DNA of 19,252 nt from DAOTXN01 sp034435435 (GTDB taxonomy: Bacteria > Chloroflexota > Anaerolineae > S140-20): assembly GCA_034435435.1 (NCBI GenBank), contig DAOTXN010000168.1, positions 1-19,252 on the forward strand, written 5' to 3'. Made by a program: the position numbers and the translations under genes. Shown here piece after piece: positions 14,787 to 19,252 of this stretch. The notes beneath the pieces are model-generated. The model was not told the DNA's origin and did no database searches. It saw only the letters and a program-made list of their open reading frames with translations. Positions within the stretch are counted from its first letter, which is position 1, and every line of letters starts with the position of its first letter.

Positions 14787-15908
14787 ATGAAGTACAGCAA
14801 AATCACCGGCTGGGGCATGAGCCTGCCCGAACGCGTATTGACCAACCACGATCTGGAAAAGATGGTGGATACCAGCGACGAATGGATCGTGACCCGCACC
14901 GGCATCCGCGAGCGGCGCATCGCAGGCGAGGGCGAGACCACTTCAACCCTTTCCATCGCCGCCGGCCGGCAGGCTTTGGAACGGGCCGGGCTAACCCCCG
15001 AAGAACTCGACCTGATCATCGTTGCCACGTCGTCGCCCGACCATTTCTTGCCGCCCGTTTCCAGTCTGGTGCAGCACGGGCTGGGCGCTAAACGAGCGGG
15101 CGCTTTTGCCCTGGTGGCCGGATGCACCGGTTTTGCTTATGCCCTGGCGACGGCGCACCAATTCATCGCTGCCGGCGCCTATCGCAATATTTTGGTCGTC
15201 GGCACCGAGATCATCAGTCGCTTTCTCAATTGGGAGGACCGCAACACGTGCGTGCTGTTTGGCGACGCCTCGGGCGCGGTGGTGCTGCAGGCCAGCGATG
15301 ATCCGGGGGGTGTGTTGAGCTTTGTCCTCGGCTCCGACGGCTCGAAGGCCGAGGCGTTGATCGTGCGCGGCTTGGGTAGCGCTATGCCCGCCACTCACGA
15401 GGTGATCGACAACCATTGGAATCACATCGAGATGGACGGCGCGACCGTGTTCAAATTTGCCGTGCGCGTGCTGGGACAAGCCGCCGCCGAGGCGGTCGCG
15501 GCTGCTGGCCTGACGGTGGAAGACATTGACCTACTCATCCCGCACCAAGCCAATTTGCGCATCGTCGAGGCTGCTCGCCGGCAGCTCGACCTGCCGCCGG
15601 AGAAAGTTTTTGTCAACCTGGAGCGTTACGGCAACACCTCGGCCGCCTCCATCCCCGTAGCGCTGTGCGAGGCGCTGGATAGCGGGCGTGTCAAAGACGG
15701 CGACACGCTGGTGATGGTGGGTTTTGGCGGCGGACTGACCTGGGCTGCTGTCACGCTACAATGGGGCGTCGCTGAAACCAAATCGCGCCTCATCCCCTGG
15801 CCCTTTCCCGCTGTGCGCCAGCGCGTGCGCAGCGCCGTCGGCGCATTATCTGCGCTGCCAGCGTCGCTGTTACTCCCCCTGTTCACCCGCGGCGACAAAC
15901 ACGACTAG
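14787..15908 (+). CDS. fabH: Beta-ketoacyl-ACP synthase III (FabH-like)
   Basis: A 373-residue condensing enzyme that starts fatty-acid synthesis by joining an acyl-CoA to malonyl-ACP. The catalytic triad is intact: Cys113 in A-G-C-T-G-F, His253 in I-P-H-Q-A-N and Asn283 in Y-G-N-T-S-A. The N-terminal T-S-D-E-W-I-V-T-R-T-G-I-R-E-R-R and the G-G-G-L-T-W-A-A end of the core are typical. The core ends near residue 326, and about 47 extra residues follow, Arg-rich then hydrophobic (~346-366), which is unusual for the family. The ATG at 14787 is preferred because AGGAGG lies 4 bases upstream; an in-frame ATG at 14769 is less likely. Other KAS III-type enzymes (for example for secondary metabolism) cannot be excluded. 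It is downstream of the sigma/DegV/membrane-protein genes. Confidence 0.93.
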   Translation: MKYSKITGWGMSLPERVLTNHDLEKMVDTSDEWIVTRTGIRERRIAGEGETTSTLSIAAGRQALERAGLTPEELDLIIVATSSPDHFLPPVSSLVQHGLGAKRAGAFALVAGCTGFAYALATAHQFIAAGAYRNILVVGTEIISRFLNWEDRNTCVLFGDASGAVVLQASDDPGGVLSFVLGSDGSKAEALIVRGLGSAMPATHEVIDNHWNHIEMDGATVFKFAVRVLGQAAAEAVAAAGLTVEDIDLLIPHQANLRIVEAARRQLDLPPEKVFVNLERYGNTSAASIPVALCEALDSGRVKDGDTLVMVGFGGGLTWAAVTLQWGVAETKSRLIPWPFPAVRQRVRSAVGALSALPASLLLPLFTRGDKHD

Positions 15909-15910
15909 CA

Positions 15911-15950
15911 ACGAAGGACGAAGGACGAACGACTGTCCTTCGTCCTTTGT
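15911..15950 (+). terminator. Long hairpin ending the sigma/DegV/fabH unit
   Basis: A 16-bp stem with one G-U pair (15911-15926 with 15935-15950) around an 8-base loop starts two bases after the fabH stop. It is built from repeated GAAGGAC units and followed by a T-rich stretch with CTCTTTT. It is likely a terminator, perhaps in both directions. Confidence 0.75.
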
Positions 15951-15969
15951 CTTTCGTCTCTTTTCTCCA

Positions 15970-15999
15970 CTGGCATAAAGGGAGCGTATGGGGTAAAAT
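15970..15999 (+). promoter_or_regulatory. Candidate sigma-70 promoter of recJ
   Basis: -35 CTGGCA (15970-15975, 4 of 6) and -10 TAAAAT (15994-15999, 5 of 6) with an 18-base spacer, directly after the terminator hairpin and about 33 bases before the recJ ATG. Confidence 0.45.
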
Positions 16000-16031
16000 A
16001 GGCTCAATCTCGTGGAGGCCTGACCCCAGTT

Positions 16032-17741
16032 ATGACTATCGCTCAACAATGGCAACTTGCGCCCCCAGCGCCCGATAGCCACTTGGCGCGTTTTTCCTAT
16101 ATGCCGCGTCCGGTGGCTCAAATCCTGTTTAACCGAGGTCTGAGCGACCCTGAACAAGCCCAACGATTCCTGGACGGTCAGTGCGGAGACGACAATCCCT
16201 TCAAGCTCAAAGGAGTCAACGAGGCTGTCACTGTAATACGCCAAGCCATCCGCGACGCTACGCCGATCGCCATCTATGGCGATTTCGACGCGGATGGCGT
16301 CACCGCCTGCGTGTTATTGGTCGAAACATTACGTGCTCTCGGCGCCAACGTACGCTCTTTTATCCCACACCGGGTAGACGAAGGCTACGGGCTGCATATC
16401 GAGGCGCTAGACGAGTTGGCCGAACAAGGCGTGCGACTGGTCATCACGGTGGATTGTGGCATCCGGGCTTTGGAAGAAGTGGCGCATGCGATGGCGCACG
16501 GGTTGCAAGTCATTGTCACCGACCACCACTCGGTGGGACCGGCGCTGCCCCCGGCGCTGGCGGTCATCAACCCTAAACAACCCGGCTGTCCATACCCTTT
16601 TAAAGAGTTGGCCGGTGTGGGCATTGCCTTCAAGCTGGCCCAGGCGTTGTTGCGCAGTCACCGCCGACTGCCTGTAACAGACCGAGTGACGGCGCTAAAT
16701 GAGGATGATTTGCTGGACATGGTAGCGCTGGGTACTGTGGCCGACCTGGCGCCCTTGCAAGAGGAGAACCGCGCGCTGGTACAGCGCGGGTTGGTCAGGC
16801 TCAACGAAGGGCAACGCCCCGGTCTCATTTCTCTCATCCAGCGCAGCGGGCTGCAACTGGGTCAAATCGACGCCACGGCCATCGGTTTCGGGTTGGGGCC
16901 GCGCATCAACGCCGCCGGACGGCTGGCCCACGCCATGGCGGCTTATGAGCTGTTGATGGCCCAATATCCCGGCGAGGCCGACAAACTGGCGGACGAATTG
17001 AATGAGTTGAATCGCCAGCGCCAGCAAATCACTGCCGAAACACAAGAGGCGGCGCTGCAACTGGCTCTGGCCGAGGGCGACGACGTGCCTTTGTTTTTCG
17101 CAGCATCGCCCGACTTTTTGGAGGGCGTGGTGGGTCTGGCAGCGGGGCGATTGAGCGAAGAGTTTTATCGTCCGGCCGTTGTCGTCGCGGTGGGCAAGAC
17201 CCGCAGTCGCGGCTCGGCCCGCTCTATCCCCGAATTTCACATCACCGAGGCGCTGGACCAGTGCCACGATTTGCTAGAGCGCTACGGCGGCCATGCCGCC
17301 GCGGCCGGATTCACAGTAGCCAACGAAAACCTGCCTTTGCTGTCACAGCGGTTGAAGGAGTTAGCCGCCGCAGCCCTGGCGGGACAAACACTCCAACCCA
17401 CGCTGTTCATCGACGCCGAGGTGGATTTGGGCGAGCTCAACCGCAGCTTACTCGAATGGCTGGGCCGCCTGGAACCCTTTGGTTATGCCAACCCAGCCCC
17501 TGTCTTTATGACGCGCCGGTTACACGTCATCAACAGCCGGGCTGTGGGGGCCAAACGCTCGCACCTCAAGCTCTATTTGGGCGACGGGCGCGTGCGCTGG
17601 GACGCCATCGCTTTTCGCCAGGCAGCCTGGTTAGAAACGCTGCCGCAGCGCATCGACGTGGCCTATCGCCTGGAGTTGAACGAGTGGAACGGCCAGCAGC
17701 GCCTGCAGCTCAACGTGGTCGATTTGAGGGCGGCGGAGTAG
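16032..17741 (+). CDS. recJ: Single-stranded-DNA-specific exonuclease RecJ
   Basis: A 569-residue cytoplasmic 5'-to-3' exonuclease of the DHH phosphoesterase superfamily, used in RecF-pathway recombination and base-excision or mismatch repair. Metal-binding motifs are present: G-D-F-D-A-D-G (83-89), V-D-C-G (140-143), D-H-H (164-166) and V-A-D-L-A-P (236-241). G-P-R-I-N-A-A-G-R (289-297) and the DHHA1 motif G-G-H-A-A-A-A-G-F (419-427) follow, then the C-terminal OB-type domain (~455-569). Length is normal for the family. The ATG at 16032 fits the family N-terminus (W-Q-L-A-P-P-A-P), but the nearest GGAGG (16014-16018) is 13 bases away, a long spacing. It appears to be monocistronic or to lead into the epimerase gene, 56 bases downstream. 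Confidence 0.96.
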   Translation: MTIAQQWQLAPPAPDSHLARFSYMPRPVAQILFNRGLSDPEQAQRFLDGQCGDDNPFKLKGVNEAVTVIRQAIRDATPIAIYGDFDADGVTACVLLVETLRALGANVRSFIPHRVDEGYGLHIEALDELAEQGVRLVITVDCGIRALEEVAHAMAHGLQVIVTDHHSVGPALPPALAVINPKQPGCPYPFKELAGVGIAFKLAQALLRSHRRLPVTDRVTALNEDDLLDMVALGTVADLAPLQEENRALVQRGLVRLNEGQRPGLISLIQRSGLQLGQIDATAIGFGLGPRINAAGRLAHAMAAYELLMAQYPGEADKLADELNELNRQRQQITAETQEAALQLALAEGDDVPLFFAASPDFLEGVVGLAAGRLSEEFYRPAVVVAVGKTRSRGSARSIPEFHITEALDQCHDLLERYGGHAAAAGFTVANENLPLLSQRLKELAAAALAGQTLQPTLFIDAEVDLGELNRSLLEWLGRLEPFGYANPAPVFMTRRLHVINSRAVGAKRSHLKLYLGDGRVRWDAIAFRQAAWLETLPQRIDVAYRLELNEWNGQQRLQLNVVDLRAAE

Positions 17742-17745
17742 GGGG

Positions 17746-17790
17746 TTGGTCAGTTGGGGATTGGTCAATTGGTAGATTGGGGAATTTGGA
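17746..17790. repeat. Short imperfect tandem repeat, TTGGTCA-type
   Basis: Units TTGGTCAGTTGGGGA (17746-17760), TTGGTCAATTGGTAGA (17761-17776) and a shorter TTGGGGAATTTGGA (17777-17790) run head to tail between the recJ stop and the epimerase start. The period is about 15 bases. The last unit contributes to the epimerase ribosome binding site. Confidence 0.6.
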
Positions 17791-17797
17791 GGGTATG

Positions 17798-18781
17798 ATG
17801 CGAGTATTGGTGACGGGTGGGGCGGGGTTTATAGGCAGCCACACGGTGGACGCCCTGCTGGCGCGAGGCGACGAGGTGGTGGCCGTCGATAATTTTAACG
17901 ACTATTACAGCCCGGCCCGCAAGCGGGCCAACGTGGCCCACCTGGCGGGCCATCCCCGCTTTCGCCTGGTCGAGGCCGACATCCGCGACGCCGAGGCCAT
18001 GGCGGCTTTGTTTGACCGCCCATTCGATGCGCTTGTGCACCTGGCGGCCATGGCCAACGTGCGTTATTCCATCGGGCGCGCGCCGCTCTATTACGCCGTG
18101 AACGTACAGGGCACGCTTAACTTGTTGGAGCTGGCCGTGCAGCATCGGGTGGGCAACTTTGTCTTTGCCTCCACGTCGTCGGTGTACGGGCGCACCGAAC
18201 AGTTGCCGTTCATCGAGACTGATCCATGTAATTATCCTCTGGCCCCCTATCCGGCCACCAAAAAAGCCTGCGAGCTTTTGGGTTACACCTATCACAACCT
18301 GCACGGCCTCAACTTTAGCGCCGTGCGTTTCTTTAGCGTGTATGGCCCGCGCGGCCGGCCAGACATGATGCCCTATATGGTCACCGACCGCGTCTACCGC
18401 GGAGAGACCATCAAGCTGTTCGACGCCGGGCGCATGCAGCGCGACTGGACTTACGTGGACGACATTGTGGCGGGTGTGCTGGCCGCCGCCGACCGGCCGT
18501 TGGGCTACGAGATCATCAACCTGGGGCGGGGCGAACCGGTGTGGATGGACGCCTTTGTCGAGCTGGTCGAAGAGCTGGTGGGCAAGCAAGCGATATTAGA
18601 GACGCCGCCGGCCCCGTCCAGCGAACCGCCGGTCACGTTTGCCAGTGTGGACAAGGCCCGCCGTCTGTTGGACTATCATCCGACCACGTCCGTGGCCGCG
18701 GGGATGCGGCGGCTGTGGGAATGGTATCGGAAGGATGTGCTGGGCGATATAGATTTCAGTGTCGGTGTGAAGGGCGGTTAG
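17798..18781 (+). CDS. NAD-dependent nucleotide-sugar epimerase, UDP-glucuronate 4-epimerase-like
   Basis: A 327-residue extended short-chain dehydrogenase that probably epimerises a UDP-sugar at C4. Seen: Rossmann motif G-G-A-G-F-I-G (7-13), Asp31 closing strand 2 in V-A-V-D-N-F-N-D-Y-Y, the S-T-S-S-V-Y-G stretch (125-131), catalytic Y-x-x-x-K (Tyr151, Lys155) and the R-F-F-S-V-Y-G-P-R-G-R-P-D-M segment (177-190), which is typical of glucuronate 4-epimerases. R-D-W-T-Y-V-D-D-I-V is also family-typical. The substrate is inferred from similarity only; UDP-glucose or UDP-galacturonate are alternatives. GGAGG (17788-17792) sits 5 bases before the ATG at 17798; an ATG at 17795 is too close. Its product would feed surface polysaccharide synthesis. 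Confidence 0.93.
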   Translation: MRVLVTGGAGFIGSHTVDALLARGDEVVAVDNFNDYYSPARKRANVAHLAGHPRFRLVEADIRDAEAMAALFDRPFDALVHLAAMANVRYSIGRAPLYYAVNVQGTLNLLELAVQHRVGNFVFASTSSVYGRTEQLPFIETDPCNYPLAPYPATKKACELLGYTYHNLHGLNFSAVRFFSVYGPRGRPDMMPYMVTDRVYRGETIKLFDAGRMQRDWTYVDDIVAGVLAAADRPLGYEIINLGRGEPVWMDAFVELVEELVGKQAILETPPAPSSEPPVTFASVDKARRLLDYHPTTSVAAGMRRLWEWYRKDVLGDIDFSVGVKGG

Positions 18782-18810
18782 TTTTTTTCTGCCCGGATTT
18801 ATTTGCAGGT

Positions 18811-19252
18811 ATGGAATCACCAAGTCCATATAAAGTAGGGCCAATCACAGAGATCGGCTCGGTGGAAGGTCTTTCAGACCGGGTAGACCTCTATGGTGTC
18901 GATGCGTGCCGCGGTCTGGATTCCGAGCGCCGGTCCCACATGGGACAGTTTTTCACTCCGCCATCCGTCGCCCGCTTCATGGCCTCGCTGTTCGGAGATT
19001 CGCCGCAAGAAATCCGCCTGCTGGATGCAGGAGCGGGTGTGGGGACTCTGACAGCGGCCTTTGTGGAGCAGGTCTGCCGGCGTGATCCGCGACCACATCG
19101 CATCTCGGTCATTGCTTATGAGTTAGCTACCCATAGGTCCGTGGGACCAACGCTTTCAGCAAGAAACACCTCGCGCCGCCGGGCCAGACGCGGTATACTA
19201 GGGGGAGGAGGCAGACAGTCAAGACCGGTAGCGCATTGGTGCGTGAGAGCCC
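18811..19252 (+). CDS. N6-adenine DNA methyltransferase, Eco57I-like, partial and probably interrupted
   Basis: An open frame of 147 codons from the ATG at 18811 to the window edge, with no stop. Residues 45-50 give G-Q-F-F-T-P, the entry motif of type I/IIG N6-adenine methyltransferases, followed by S-V-A-R-F-M. Residues 69-80 give R-L-L-D-A-G-A-G-V-G-T-L, the S-adenosylmethionine-binding motif I, and I-A-Y-E-L (101-105) is the expected acidic motif II strand. After about residue 105 (near 19126) the sequence turns Arg/Gly-rich and no longer looks like this family, and the other two plus frames have stops within a few codons. Either the gene is interrupted by an insertion here or a junction lies near 19126. 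The catalytic N/D-P-P-Y motif would lie beyond and is not visible. The start has only a weak AGG upstream. Confidence 0.7.
   Translation, partial: MESPSPYKVGPITEIGSVEGLSDRVDLYGVDACRGLDSERRSHMGQFFTPPSVARFMASLFGDSPQEIRLLDAGAGVGTLTAAFVEQVCRRDPRPHRISVIAYELATHRSVGPTLSARNTSRRRARRGILGGGGRQSRPVAHWCVRA
19127..19252. other. Non-methyltransferase sequence after a sharp break
   Basis: The last 126 bases carry a small hairpin (GGTCC 19136-19140, GGACC 19144-19148) and no recognised protein in any frame. The final GTGCGTGAGAGCCC has the look of the lead into a bacterial group II intron domain V, but the diagnostic part lies beyond the window, so this is speculative. Confidence 0.3.

Noticed and set aside
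17746..17790. CRISPR-like array
   Set aside because: Units are about 15 bases, imperfect and directly abutting, with no spacers or cas genes.
17261..17797. N-terminal extension of the epimerase by 179 residues
   Set aside because: It overlaps recJ in another frame and is low-complexity; the Rossmann motif begins right after the ATG at 17798, which has a ribosome binding site.
18779..18810. Intrinsic terminator after the epimerase
   Set aside because: There is a T7 tract directly after the stop, but no convincing stem precedes it.

Overview
The window looks like a piece of a high-GC Chloroflexota chromosome, probably Anaerolineae-like. I infer this from gene content and style: a conserved extracytoplasmic module with an F-P-D-A-A-L-G-C motif, a VanW protein with long G+C-rich coding, an ECF sigma factor overlapping its neighbour by ATGA, dispersed short palindromes, and intergenic tracts built from CGTCCTTT-like units. 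No rRNA, tRNA or CRISPR array was seen. The first ~460 bases are clearly more A+T-rich than the rest and hold only one doubtful small antitoxin-like ORF.

Layout. (1) 502-3690, plus strand: an apparent three-gene operon with a COG0701/ArsP_1-type permease, its usual TIGR03943/YcgQ-type partner with a His-rich loop, and a membrane-anchored Ig-like plus six-bladed TolB-type propeller protein. (2) 3691-3840: a terminator-like hairpin, then a 102-bp MITE-like palindromic element with terminal inverted repeats and a target duplication that runs into the stop codon of the next gene. (3) 3841-7743, minus strand: an ABC exporter of the MacB/LolCDE type (ATPase then a 1056-residue double-FtsX permease), preceded by a minus-strand bacterial PH-domain membrane protein (8451-7843). 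(4) 8582-10519, minus strand: a VanW-family cell-envelope protein with a good sigma-70 promoter and a textbook intrinsic terminator. (5) 10737-12830, plus strand, divergent from VanW: a secreted protein with a Chloroflexota-type module, two ~120-residue internal repeats and a SUMF1/FGE-like domain lacking the catalytic cysteines.

(6) 12912-15908, plus strand: ECF sigma factor, DegV-family fatty-acid-binding protein (4-base overlap), a small single-pass membrane protein, and a FabH-type ketoacyl-ACP synthase III with an unusual C-terminal tail. The DegV/FabH pairing suggests, as inference only, a sigma-linked lipid-homeostasis unit. A long perfect-class hairpin ends this block. (7) 16032-17741: RecJ exonuclease. 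(8) 17798-18781: UDP-glucuronate-4-epimerase-like SDR enzyme, preceded by a short tandem repeat. (9) 18811-end: the start of an Eco57I-like N6-adenine DNA methyltransferase whose recognisable sequence stops abruptly near 19126, after motif I. What follows does not look like methyltransferase and may be a mobile-element insertion.

The best leads are the MITE-like element at 3729-3851, the repeat-containing SUMF1 protein, the sigma/DegV/membrane-protein/FabH cluster, the FabH tail, and the broken methyltransferase at the right edge.
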